Shown: one piece after another, positions 35,351-46,330 of the stretch
Layout: the number at the start of each line of letters is the position of its first letter
How positions within the stretch are numbered: position 1 is the first letter of the stretch
From: Aegilops tauschii subsp. strangulata
Taxonomy: Eukaryota; Streptophyta; Magnoliopsida; Poales; Poaceae
Direction of reading: 5' to 3'
DNA: 64,000 nt
Assembly: GCF_002575655.3 (NCBI RefSeq)
Contig: NC_053035.3
Location: forward strand, 95,133,322 to 95,197,321
Program-made: the position numbers and the translations under genes
Notes under the pieces: generated by a model
Seen by the model: the letters and a program-made list of their open reading frames with translations, nothing else
Databases searched by the model: none
What the model was told of the DNA's origin: nothing

Positions 35351-35425
35351 GAGGGTTGTGTAGCTGGTTAGCCTGTTCGCTCATCAAACTTGAGGTCTCG
35401 GGTTCGATAACTACACTTGAGCATA
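35351..35425 (+). other. tRNA-like Pol III promoter remnant (possible SINE head)
   Basis: TAGCTGGTTAGCC resembles an A box and GGGTTCGATAACTAC a B box, about 40 bases apart. The sequence cannot fold as a full tRNA, so a SINE head or decayed tRNA is more likely. Confidence 0.35.
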
Positions 35426-35511
35426 ATTTGTGCCAGGAGGATTCTTTGACTAGTCAAAATGTTTTCTAGGGTTTGCACGCTTCACACTCTCTCTCCAATA
35501 TATATATACAC

Positions 35512-35625
35512 GCTGGAGCCTCAGCGCTTGTAGTTGCTCTCTTCACACTCTCTCGCCCTCTCCCGCTGGAGCCTCAGCGCTTGTAGTTGCTCTCTTCACA
35601 CTCTCTCTCCCTCTCCAGATCTAAA
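35512..35625. repeat. 56-bp direct duplication
   Basis: GCTGGAGCCTCAGCGCTTGT followed by AGTTGCTCTCTTCACAC occurs at 35512 and again at 35568. Confidence 0.9.
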
Positions 35626-35889
35626 CAAGACTTTGTTGGCCTCTCTCTCCCCTCACTGCTGCTCAAAGAGCCGGCAGGATCCGTCCGCCGGGAAGGGAAG
35701 GAGGCTTAACGCTGTCGCCGTCGGCGAGGGACTACGGGCGCAGATGTTCACTTTCCACCCAGCGGCGGCGCGGGAGGGCCTCCGACCCCTTCTTCTTCGC
35801 CGTCGTCCTGTCGCCCACCGAACCACGCCCCAAGAACCTTAAGATATAATTTACTTACTCCACATGCATTGCTCTAGCTGCATGTATAC

Positions 35890-36130
35890 CATGAATCTAG
35901 GACGTGGTTCAAAGAGGAAAGGAGTGGGGGAAAGTAGTGGGAAAAGTTGTATATAGCATGAATCTAGGACGTGGTTCAAAGAGGAAATGAAGGGGGAAAG
36001 TTGTATAGCATGAATCTAGGACGTGGTTCAAAGAGGAAAGGAATGGGGGAAAGTAGTGGGGAAATTTGTATCGCATAAATCTAGGACGTGGTTCAAAGAG
36101 GAAAGGAAGGGGCGAAAGTACTAGTTCAAA
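35890..36130. repeat. Four-copy minisatellite with 67- and 51-bp spacing
   Basis: AATCTAGGACGTGGTTCAAA recurs at about 35892, 35960, 36012 and 36078. The minus-strand frames over it repeat an LFEPRPRFM word and are not a supported gene. Confidence 0.9.
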
Positions 36131-36356
36131 AAGGAAAGGAAGGGACAAGGCTGTAGAGTTTGAGCAGGACTAGATTTGCTGCGCTCACATAGGGAAAGGT
36201 GTCTAAAGATAACAAAACTGGGACCAACACAAATATGCTCCTTGGTTGTTTGTTCTTTGTTGCAACAGACTGTGCATGACCACAGTACATCGGTAGATGC
36301 ACATGGTGCTGGTGCGTCCACTGTCCCGTGCAACTCATTAGCTGTTGTTAATCTAA

Positions 36357-36667
36357 GGCCCTGTTTGGTTAAAAACTCCCTAGTCCCTACCTGCTTGGTT
36401 CCAGGGACTAAACATGGACTAGAGGTTATTAAATGACATGCTAAAAGACCATGTTACCCCTAGTAATGAACTAATAGAGACAAGGTGCGATGCGTGGCAG
36501 GGGCAACTGTTGGAAAAAGTCCCAAAAAGACTCCCTCGGGGTCTTCTTTCTTTAGTCCCAAATGCCCACTTTTAGTCCCTAAAAGTCCCTCCTGTTTGGT
36601 TTAGATGGGACTGACACGGAGTTTTTTTAGTCCCTACACCAAAATGTCCCTGTAAACAAACACCCTC
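36357..36667. mobile_element. Tourist-like MITE, 311 bp, TAA target duplication
   Basis: The ends GGCCCTGTTTGGTT and, reversed, GAGGGTGTTTGTTT are inverted repeats, flanked by TAA at 36354-36356 and 36668-36670. A 3-bp TAA/TTA duplication fits PIF/Harbinger-derived MITEs. Confidence 0.75.
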
Positions 36668-36670
36668 TAA

Positions 36671-38040
36671 TAATGCCGCTGGAAAATTGATGCAATGCCA
36701 CAGTTAAAAGCAAATTACATGTTTAACGAATTTTATTGTTAATATAATCTCTATGTTAATATTAATCAATGCCACCGTTTGAGAAATGCTACTGTATTTC
36801 TTTCTTTCCCATTTAGATAAGGTAGATGCTTCTTTTTGTTGGCTTCTGTGTCATCCACCGTTATTGACCACTAATTGTTTCCTTTGCACCTCTGTGTAAA
36901 CAGGGTTATCTACTTCACCTCGTTGCCATTGTGACCTTTTGTTGCACTGCACAAAACACTTTTGTTTTAAGGACTAAAAGTCACACCGACAACGTTGCTT
37001 GATTGCTTGATCTTAGTGGAACTGCACAAGAGGAGATCTTACTTCCTATCCGTTAAGGCGAATTTGGTTCAGATCTTCTTCTTGTGAGTTGTTTGAATTC
37101 CGCATCATGAGAGGTCAGTACTAGCCTTCTTTCACATGATTCTGCAGTGTGCTTTCATATGTTGTGCTACTTGTACGATAATGTTGCTTGATTTTAGTGA
37201 ACTGCACAAATGGAGACAAGACTTCCAATCTGTATGTGCACTGTAATATCCCATTGAGGTAAGATAAGGATATTTCACAAGGAGCAGTTGAAGGATGGTT
37301 ACATTACTCCCCACAAGACCAAACTAACTTCAGCTCAGAAGGACTGACAAATCTCCATTTTTTTGCTATGATGCGTGAGTACAATTTGTTCTAGGATTCT
37401 TTCTGGTGAGTTCCATTTTTCTAAAAGTGTGCTCTACATGGACCATGTATGTGCCTGTTGAAACTGTCAATTCATAGTACAGTTTGCTTTATACTAATCA
37501 CTTTTTTGTATTTGTGCAAACAGGGGTGCTCAGCTTGATTTCAATGGGAACTGCACAAAATGTTCATGAATACATCGAATCATTCATTTCCACCACAAGA
37601 AAGGAGGTGCCGATAAGTTTAAGGCATTGCAACATATAAGGGCAAAATCATACAAGCTACGCGCGAATTTGGTTGATTTTGGTGGTGCACAAAAAGAACA
37701 GCTGGTTTATTTAGCACGAGGTGCCATGTCAATGTCCGAACTGATGGCAAACCCTGCCCATTCCACAATCGTAGGCATTTGATATTTTGGAATGGGACAA
37801 CCTTGTCAAATTTTCCTCATTGATTTTAGCAAGACATGCGTTTGATATTTTCGAATGGGACGCCCTTTGCTGTCAGCAGCGTCGATCAATTTTTTCTTTA
37901 TTATTTAGTTGTGAAGTAAATATTGCCTCTGACATGTGAGTAGCTGAGATGCATAATCATCGATTGTTTTGAATGTTCTCTATGAATTGCCAGGCCCGTG
38001 TGTTTGATTGCAATGTACAGAAACGCTAAAAAGCTGCTCA
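36671..38040. other. No recognisable gene; dispersed short direct repeats
   Basis: No open frame looks like a protein. A motif TTGATNTTAGTGGAACTGCACAA recurs with changes near 37010, 37190 and 37536, and once more at 33213. Confidence 0.5.
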
Positions 38041-38051
38041 AACTCTTTGTA

Positions 38052-38177
38052 CTCCTTCTGTTCCTTTTTACTTCGCACATTGTGAAAGTGCATACTTTTT
38101 TGTATAAGATTGGTCAAAGTAGAGATACTTTGACTGCAGACAAAACTTGTATGCAGACTAGAAAGGACCGGAGGGAG
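38052..38177. mobile_element. Stowaway MITE, 126 bp
   Basis: CTCCTTCTGTTCCTTTTTAC and, at the right end, AGAAAGGACCGGAGGGAG are inverted, flanked by TA. Confidence 0.8.
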
Positions 38178-38650
38178 TACATGTGAAACTGCTGCAAACG
38201 AGGTGATCACCCTGGGAATAATGCTAGTACGTATTGTTTTGCATGTTCATCCAATGCCAGTGATACAGGAATTCGAACTAATCAAAATAAATTCCTTCAT
38301 ACACGGTCGGATTTCATATAAACATGCCGGATTTCATATCATTTCATACATTCTTCAACTAAAAAGGGGTGCGCTGGAGGTATAATTAATTAACCGAAGC
38401 TACCCACCTGTGTCCCGCTGAGCCGAACAGAAGCTTCAGTGACTTAACTGCAGGTGCAGGTGCAGTTGCGTAACTGACATGTGGCCTGTTGGGCTCACGT
38501 GTCAGTCAACCAACTGCACCAGCAGTTAAGTAGAAGCAGTGTTCTTCTCCAGCGCATCTCTCCGACTCCACGTCGCCGCCAAGAAGCTAACCGGCCGTCA
38601 ATGGTCAACCCGCCTAGCTTGGCTTCAACCGGAGGGTAGCAGCGGAGGCC

Positions 38651-39505
38651 TTACTTGGACCCGAGCGGCGGCGACCTACCGTGTTCTACTCTTCCTCGTT
38701 TTCTATGTGGCGCAGCCTCGTTGGCAGCGGGGCGGGGTCTCGGCGGAGCCGGCGATGTCCTCTGTCTCGTTGCCGGCGGGCGGCGCCTCAGCGGAGCGGT
38801 GGAAATCCTCCCCCACATTGCCGGCCGGGTGGGGCCTCGGCTGAGCCGGCGATGACCTCTGCCTCGTTGTTGGCGGGGCGGGGCCTCGGCGGAGCCGGCG
38901 GTGTCCTCTGCCTCGTTGTTGGCGCCGCTGGGCCTCGGCAGAGCAGGGCCTCGTCGACGCCAGCGGAGCGGGGACTCATCGGAGCCGGCATTTTCCTCTG
39001 CCTTGTCCTCGGTCTCGCCAAACAGCGCCTCACCCGCTTCATCGCCCTCTTTGCTAGCCTCTTTGTAGGCGGCCGCAGCCTCCGCCACCCACATGCGGTA
39101 CCGCCAGCGCTCGAGGCGGCCCTTGCGGGCGGAGCGGTATGAGTCGAGCAGCGCCTCCTGCTCCGCCCGCTCCGCGGCGATCTGCTCCTACGCCTGCAGG
39201 TGCTCCTGGAGGAGATGGTGGTTGTAGGCGGCGTCGGCCTGCACCTCCCGGAACTGCTCCTCACGCATCTGCCTCACCCTGTCCATATATTGGGCACGGG
39301 CCTCGCCGATGGTCATGGTGCAATGCACCGGCGAGGATGGCACGGAGGAGGGGGTTGGCGCCGGATCGTCGACTACCATGTTCTCCATTGGGACGTCGTC
39401 ATCCTCCGGCTGCCTGCCGGCCAGCCGGTCGGCAGCAATGGCTGCCATCTCCTTGTGGTCCGTCGTCCGCCCATCCCGAAGAGCGCTGGAGCGCGAGGAA
39501 GCCAT
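38651..39505 (-). pseudogene. Coiled-coil protein gene of unknown function, one internal stop
   Basis: The frame runs 285 codons from MASSRSSALRDG to a stop at 38651, broken once by TAG at 39188-39190 where the surrounding LQAQEQ-like context suggests a glutamine codon. After residue 60 comes GEARAQYMDRVRQMREEQFR, a charged helical part, then QEALLDSYRSARKGRLERW and a glutamate/alanine-rich region. The C-terminal third is coded by a ~55-bp repeated GC-rich stretch (38700-38960), so it is low in complexity. A minus-strand TATA box is at 39577-39584, about 75 bp upstream of the ATG. I recall similar genes with wheat transposons but do not know a function. It lies within the CACTA element. Confidence 0.55.
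38700..38960. repeat. GC-rich ~55-bp degenerate tandem repeats
   Basis: GGGCCTCGGCGGAGCCGGCG followed by a TCCTCTGCCTCGTTG word recurs about five times. Confidence 0.75.
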
Positions 39506-39576
39506 GGTGGGCAGTAGTGGTGTGGCAGGAGAAAGGGAACGGATGCGGATGACTACAGCTATGGCCGGCGCAACAG

Positions 39577-39584
39577 TTTATATA
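39577..39584 (-). promoter_or_regulatory. TATA box of the coiled-coil pseudogene
   Basis: TATATAAA on the minus strand, 72-79 bases upstream of the start codon. Confidence 0.6.
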
Positions 39585-40929
39585 GGAATGGTGGGCGGGT
39601 GGAGGGACGGACGTGTCGCGCCGGAGTAGCCGCCTCGGCAACCGCGTATCATTAATGTGGGCGGCAGATGGACGGACGGACGGCACTTGTCGTTTGAAGG
39701 CGGAGCAATCGCCTGCACCGGGAAGCGGGGCGGGCGGCGCTGACTGTTTTGGGCGGAAAGCGCGCGCGGGCGAGGAGATGACTTTACTTGGAGAGGATGA
39801 CAATGGGGACCCACCAGGTCCATAGCCTCACATACGCAAGTGCCTCCTTATTATATATATATATAAACTATAATTTATTTTGCTTCCTCCTGGTTTCCTG
39901 ACACCACGGTCCCACACCATTGTCAACCTATGTAGTAGTCAATAAACGAGAGAATTGCACAAGAAGCGGCCGACAGCTGGGACCAAGCAGCTCGAGCAGT
40001 ATTTGTGTTTTTGAGGTGTGAGCACTGCAGAGTTTTTCGATGTTTAGCCCAGATATTAATTTTTCTCCTCTGAACAACAATGAAAACATCGCTGCAGGTA
40101 TTAACTGGGCGGGCTGTGGCCCGTCTAGCCCAGGCCAGATATCCAGCCCAGATATTAATTTTTTTCAAGCTGAAAATGGCTAGTCCAGCTATACTTTTTT
40201 TTAGGAATACCCAGGCAAGGTCAAGTTGTTATTCTCCTCCCCGCTGGGCTGCAAATCTTTCCTAGGAGGGATGCATTAGGCTTAGTAAGAAAATGGGCTT
40301 TAAGAAATAATAAATGGGATGTAATTATAAAAACTGGGCAGTAACTATAAAAAAATGAACCAAACACGTGATTACTTTATAAAATATTATTTTTGGATAT
40401 TGAAAATTTTAATTTCATTAATTGTTGCGAGCATAATGTTTCATTGGATTTTTACGTAATATAAATTTATATTGAAATTGTATTTAATCTGACTAGAAAT
40501 TTCGGGATAAAAATATTTCGGATCGCATCAAAATGTGGGAAATTTTATTGAATTCTGTTTTGAACGGTTGGTCGAAATGGGCTGTACTTTTAATAAACTG
40601 TAAATGGGTTGTAGTAAATTCCATTAGAATTCAAAAATGGGCTACACATTCTTACAAATCTCAAATGGGCTATAAGTTCTCTGCCACACACTTCTGGCCT
40701 TACTAAGTTGACGCGTCCCCTAAAAAACAGAGTTGACGCGTATGCAAGGCTTTGTCAACTTATAGTCAACACACGGTTCTAGCAGCAGTGGCCGTTTGAT
40801 GTCCATCCAACGGATGCCGTGCTTCTTCTTCAATCTCGGATATTCTAGCTTCACCCGCCCAAAAAATGATTCCTCCCCTGACATCTAGGGCGCACCGTTT
40901 CGGAAGCTGACCTGTGGGCCTACTAAGCT

Positions 40930-43380
40930 GATCTGCATGCATTCAAAAAAAAGTTGACGTACCAAGGGCTTTGTCAACTTAGTCAATATAAACGATTCTA
41001 GCTGCACTGACCGTACGATGTCCATCCAACGGCCGTCATGCTTCTTCAACCTCTGGTCTTCTTGCTCCAGCCGCCCAAAGCAGCTGGTCGTGCCGCCTGC
41101 TCCTGCCTCCCGTGGCCGGCTGTGCTGCCGCGGAGGCCTCACCGCCCCCTACTACTCCCACCGCTGGCCAGGCTATCCCTCCACTCACCCACACCCCCTG
41201 TTATTCTGCGGCGACGGCAGCCTCACACCGCAGCCGAACCAGTGAACACTCGTACTCCTCTCCGCGTGGGCATCCACTGCCGCGTCTTGCCCAGCTCCAC
41301 GTCGTCCCCTTCCTAGGCCTTGCCGCCGTCCACCGTCGTGGTGCTCTCGGCGCGGCGTGGTCAATGTGGTTAACAACCGACTTCCATCGGAAGAGTACTG
41401 TACGTGGAGAGGCTGACAGCTGGGTCCACGGCAGCCGCAAGGAAGTGCCTCCTTATTACGCGGAAAATAATTATTCCTCCACCTGACAGCGGGGACCCAC
41501 CGGACGGGCCACCAGTATTTTGTGAAAAAAATCATTTCCCCTTGACTGCTGGGACCCACCGGACGGGCCACCGTATTTCGCGAAAAAAACGTTCCCCCCG
41601 CTGTCAGCTCGGACCCACCGGAAGTGCCTCCTTATTACGCACAAAAAAAGAATACTCCCCCGGCTAGCTGGGACCCACCTTGGTGGGAGGCTGACTTGTG
41701 GGCCTACTAAGTTGACGGGGACGAAGGGCTTTGTCAACTTAGTCAATATGAACGATTCTAGCTCTAGTGACCGTACGATGTCCATCCAACGGCCGTAGTG
41801 CTTCTTCAACCTCTGGTCTTCTTGCTCCAGCCGCCCAAAGCAGCGCCGGTCGTGCCGCATGCTCCTGCCTCCCGTGGTCGGCTGTGCTGCCACAGAGGCC
41901 TCAACGCCCCTACTATTCCCACCGCTGGCCAGGCCCTGCGGCGACGGCAGCCTCACACCGGAGCCGAACCAGTGAACCCTCGTACTCCTCTCCGTGCGGG
42001 CTTCCACTGCCGCATCTTCCCCGGCTCCCCGTCGTCCCCTTCCTAGGCCTCGCTGTCGTCCACCGCCGTGGTGCTTTCCGCGCGGCGTGGTCAAGGAACG
42101 ACTTCCATCGGAAGAGTACTGTACGTGGAGGGGTTGACAGCTGGGTCCACGGCCACAGCCCAGTTTTTTTGTGATTGGCCAAGTAAGTCGCTTTGTCAGG
42201 CCTGTTGGGCTACAAATCTTTCAAGACGAGGAGAGCTTTCATTCGGCTGGCCGAGAAAATGGCCCATCAGTAATGAGAAATGGGTTGTACATTTTTAAAA
42301 CACATCAAAATGGCAATTAGTTTCAAATATCTTTTTTTCATTTCAAGATTTTAAATTACATTAATTTTTATGCATGGAGAATTTGTTGGATTTTATATTG
42401 ATATCCATTTATTTTTAAAATCAGTTTGAATGTGAGTCGAAATTTCGGGATTAAAAACAGTTCGGACCGCACCGAAATATGCAAAATTTCGTATAATTTT
42501 TTAACCGTGGCCACAATATGGGCTGTAATGCTAACAAAAAGAATATGGGCTCCAAAAAACCTTAAGAATTAGCAAATGGGCTGTAAATTATTAGAAGTAA
42601 TGGCAGATGGGTGGTATGTTGTTTTCCACAGATTTGAGGCTTTCCTAAAAAAGGTTGACGCACAAGCACTGACTGTTGGATGTCCATCCAACGGCCGTCG
42701 TGCTTCTTCAATCTCTGCTCTTCCTACTCCAGCCGCTCAAACAAGCGCCGGCGGGACTGCCTGCTCCCTCCTCCCCGCGGCCGGCTGTGCTGCCGCGCAG
42801 GCCTCACCGCCCCACCGTACACCCATCGCTGGCCTAGCCATCCCTCTACTCACCCACACCTGCTGTTATTCTCCGGCGACGGCAGACGAACCAGTAAACC
42901 CTCGTACAGTCGTACTCCCCTCCGCGTGGGAAACAACTGCCGAGTCTTCCCTGCCTCCGTGTCGTCCCCTTCCTAGGCCTCGCCGTCGTCCCCTTCCTAG
43001 GCCTCGCCGTCGTCCACCGCCGTGGTGCTCTCGGCGCGGCGTGGTCAATGTGGTCAACGACCGACTTCCATCGGAAGAGTACTGTGCGTGGAGATGCTGA
43101 CAGCTGGGTCCATGGCCGTAGCAAGGAAGTGCCTCCTTATTACGCGCAAAATAATTATTCCTCCACCTGACAGCGGGGACCCACCGGACGGGCCACTGTA
43201 TTTCGTGAAAAAAATGTTTCCCCCTGACTGCTGGGACCCACCAGCTACACCTTCGCACACAAGGAAGTGCGTCCGGGCAAAAAAAACAAAACGATTCGCC
43301 CCCGTGACTGCTGGGACCCACCAGCTACATCTTCGCACGCAAGGAAGTGCGTGACAGTCGGGACCCACCTGGTCGAAGCG
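40930..43380 (+). repeat. Three ~0.75-0.9 kb repeat modules, plus orientation
   Basis: Each copy has GTCCATCCAACGGCCGT (41018, 41778, 42680), then CTTCTTCAACCTCTGGTCTT, a GC-rich stretch, CTTCCTAGGCCT, GGAAGAGTACTGT and a series of CTGGGACCCACCGG words. Open frames in several registers are shadows. The same module lies outside the transposon at 45003-46330 and 21963-22143, in the other orientation. Its origin is unknown to me. Confidence 0.85.
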
Positions 43381-43789
43381 TACGTAGCGTTGTCATTCTG
43401 GTCGCGAACGTGTACATACATATATACTGGTGGATGTAGAGGCGTGCACGTGTCGTAGTAGAGGCGCACACGTAGCATGTCCACGTACGTATAGCGGCCA
43501 GGGTGCAAGAAAGAAAATACGGCCACGTATGTGTACATACGGGCGGGGTCTCGAACGCCTACTCGTGCATACGTACGGCGAGGGCTCGTTGACATGGCTG
43601 GGTCGGAACGGAGAAACAGCGTCGTCGTCGTGTTCATGGGGAGGAACAGAATGCGTCGTGTTCATGGGGAGGCAACGGAATGCATCGTGTTCATCGGGAG
43701 GCATCGGAATGCATGGGAGCCAACCGGCTGGGTCGGAACGGAATGCGTGGTCGTGTTCGTCGGGAGGACTTGGACGGAACAGGCGATGG

Positions 43790-44110
43790 AAACGAGGCCT
43801 GGCGTACCGCACAACGGAGGAAACGGACCTCCTACGTTCGGAACGGGGTCCTGTTGATCGGGAGGGGTGTGGCGTACCGCAAAACGGAGGAAACGGACCT
43901 CCTACGGTTGAAACGGGGGTCCTGTTGATCGGGAGGGGTGTGGCGTACTGCAAAACGGACGAAACGGACCTCCTACGGTCGAAACGGGGGTCCTGTTGAT
44001 CGGGAGGGGTGTGGCGTACCACAAAACGGATGAAACGGACCTCCTACGGTCGAAACGGGGGTCCTGTTCATCGGGAGGGGTGTGGCGTACCGCAAAACGG
44101 GACTCCACGG
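43790..44110. repeat. Right subterminal array A, 71-bp period
   Basis: ACGGACCTCCTACG occurs at spacings of 70-71 bp around 43831, 43901, 43972 and 44043, with GATCGGGAGGGGTGTGGCGT between. Confidence 0.93.
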
Positions 44111-44200
44111 GATACTGTTCATCTCCACCGTCGACCTCCTCCAGCCTCCACGGGCTCCTGTTCATCCAGCCTCCACCGCGCGCTACTCCACCGGCTACTA

Positions 44201-44425
44201 TTCAACCACCCCTCCACGGGCACCCCTCCACCGTCTACTGTTCATCCAGCCCTCCACACCACGGGGTCCTGTTCAACCACCCCTCCACGGGCACCCCTCC
44301 ACCGTCTACTGTTCATCCATCCCTCCACACCACAGGGTCCTATTCAACCACCCCTCCACGGGCACCCCTCCACCTTCTACTGTTCATCCAGCCCTCCACC
44401 ACACCACGGGGTCCTGTTCATCCAG
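44201..44425. repeat. Right subterminal array B, also 71-bp period
   Basis: TTCAACCACCCCTCCACGGG occurs at 44201, 44272 and 44343, with CCACCGTCTACTGTTCATCC between. The sequence differs from array A but the spacing is the same. Confidence 0.93.
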
Positions 44426-44526
44426 AGGCAACGCCACCGCTCACTGTTCATCCAACACCCCCCCCCCCCGCAACGCTCAGTGTTCATCCCAGAGGCAGCA
44501 TCGATCGGCTTCAGTTAGCAGCAGTA

Positions 44527-44660
44527 GTGAAGGAATCGCTCGATCGGGTTCAGTTAACAGCCATTGATCGATCGCTCGGGTTCAGTAACGCGTAGCCTGC
44601 AGTGTAATCGCTCGGGTTCAGTTAGAGCCCAACGCCTCGCTCGGGTTCAGTTAGAGCCAA
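44527..44660. repeat. Repeated CGCTCGGGTTCAGTTA motif near the right end
   Basis: The motif or a close variant occurs about five times between the 71-bp arrays and the right terminus. Confidence 0.85.
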
Positions 44661-44975
44661 CGCCTCGCACACACGCGTGTATGTGTATGAGAGAAACGCG
44701 CATCGCTCGGCCCCCGACCTCCCACCGTAACCGGGAACTCCCCGAAATTTTCCTCGCCCTCGCTTCTACCACGGGTTTTTCCGTCATGGACGGCCCAAAG
44801 AATGTCATGCAGCTGCGTCTCCGGCCCGCCCAGGACGAAAAGCCCATTTTCTATCATGATTTTTTGTCATAGAAGTAGGAGCCCACCACATCTATGATAA
44901 TACCGGGTTTTGTCACAATTATCGTCATAGAAGTGTCATATGTATGACAGAAAAAAAATTCGTTCGGCCCAAAAT

Positions 44976-45002
44976 GTCACGGATGTGCCTTTTTTTGTAG
45001 TG
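44976..45002 (-). repeat. Right terminal inverted repeat of the CACTA element
   Basis: On the minus strand it reads CACTACAAAAAAAGGCACAT then CCGTGAC, the partner of the left end. Confidence 0.82.
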
Positions 45003-46330
45003 TAGGCCAGCGATGGGAGTACGGTGGGGCGGTGAGGCCTGCGCGGCAGCAGAGCCGGCCGCGGGGAGGAGGGAGCAGGCAGTCCCGTCGGTGCTTGTTT
45101 GAGCGGCTGGAGCAGGAAGAGCAGAGATTGAAGAAGCACGACGGCCGTTGGATGGACATCGTACGGTCACTGGAGCTAGAATCGTTCATATTGACTAAGT
45201 TGACAAAGCCCTCTGTCCCCGTCAACTTAGTAGGCCCACAAGTCAGCCTCCCACCATGGTGGGTCCCAGCTAGCAGGGGGGTATTCATTTTTCTGTGCGT
45301 AATAAGGAGGCACTTTCGGTGGGTCCGAGCTGACAGCGGGGGGGACATTTTTTTCGCGAAATACGGTGGTCCGTCCGGTGGGTCCCAGCAGTCAGGGGCA
45401 AACGTTTTTTTCGCAAAATACGGTGGCCCGTCCGGTGGGTCCCAGCAGTCGGGGGGAAACGTTTTTTCCGCGAAATACTGGTGGCCCATCCGGTGGGTCC
45501 CTGCTGTCAGGTGGAGGAATAATTATTTTGCGCGTAATAAGGAGGCACTTCCTTGCGGCTGCCGTGGACCTAGCTGTCAGCCTCTCCACGTACAGTACTC
45601 TTCCGATATAATTCGGTCGTTGACCACATTGACTACGCCGCGCTGAGAACACCACGGCGGTGGACGACGGCGAAGCCTAGGAAGGGGACGACGCGGAGCC
45701 GGGGAAGACGCGGCAGTGGATGCCCACGCGGAGAGGAGTACGAGGGTTCACTGGTTCGGCTGCGGTGTGAGGCTGCCGTCGCCGCAGAATTACAGGGGGA
45801 GTGGGTGAGTGGAGGGATGGCCTGGCCAGCGGTGGGAGTAGTATGGAGACGGTGAGGCCTCCGCGGCAGCACAGTCGGCCACGGGAGGCAGGAGCATGCG
45901 GCACGACCGGCGCTGCTTTGGGCGGCTGGGGCAAGAAGACTAGAGGTTGAAGAAGCACTACGGCCGTTGGATGGACATCGTTGACCACGCCGCGCCGAGA
46001 GCACCAGGGCGGTGGACGACGGCGAGGCCTACGAAGGGAACGACCCGGAGCCGGGGAAGACACGGCAGTGGTTGCCCACGCGGTGGAGAGTATGAGGGTT
46101 GACTGGTTCGGCTGCCGTCGCCGGAAAATAACAGGAGGTGTGGGTGAGTAGAGGGATAGACAGGCCAGGGATGCAAGTATGATGGGGCCGTGAGGCCTGC
46201 CCGGCAGCACTGCCGGCCATGAGAGGCAGGAGCAGGCGGTTCCGACGGCGCTGGTTTGGGCGGCTGGGGCAGGAAGATCAGAGACTGAAGAAGCACGATT
46301 GTCGTTAGATTGACATCTAACGGTCTGACG
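45003..46330 (-). repeat. Outer repeat modules, minus orientation (target of the CACTA insertion)
   Basis: Continuing from 22143 across the transposon, this holds the reverse complement of the modules at 40930-43380. Landmarks are ACGGCCGTTGGATGGACATC at 45140 and 45960 and a diverged one near 46290. The stretch 46330-47120 has further shared words (for example CAATAAACGAGAGAATT at 47070 and 39942) but no gene. Confidence 0.85.

Larger units (their letters stand above)
22144..45002 (-). mobile_element. 22.9-kb CACTA transposon with TAG target duplication
   Basis: The left end reads CAATACAAAAAAATACACTT and the right end, reversed, CACTACAAAAAAAGGCACAT; both go on with CCGTGA. One base of the CACTA start is changed at the left. 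TAG flanks both sides (22141-22143, 45003-45005), the 3-bp duplication typical of CACTA elements. Joining the flanks restores a continuous module whose uninterrupted counterpart exists at about 42820-42860. Contents: GGCCC-rich left subterminal region, a TNPA-like gene, a pyrimidine-rich block, MITEs, a Helitron, a coiled-coil pseudogene, three repeat modules and 71-bp right arrays. No TNP2-type transposase was recognised, so it probably moves only with help. Strand follows the TNPA-like gene. Confidence 0.8.

Noticed and set aside
35351..35425. A true tRNA gene
   Set aside because: A- and B-box-like words are present, but acceptor and anticodon arms do not pair.
43393..44022. 209-codon minus-strand and 189-codon plus-strand frames
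   Set aside because: Both run through the 71-bp subterminal array, whose repeats keep frames open.
22144..45002. A TNP2-type transposase within the large CACTA element
   Set aside because: No frame or exon series resembling the transposase was recognised; the long frames come from repeats.
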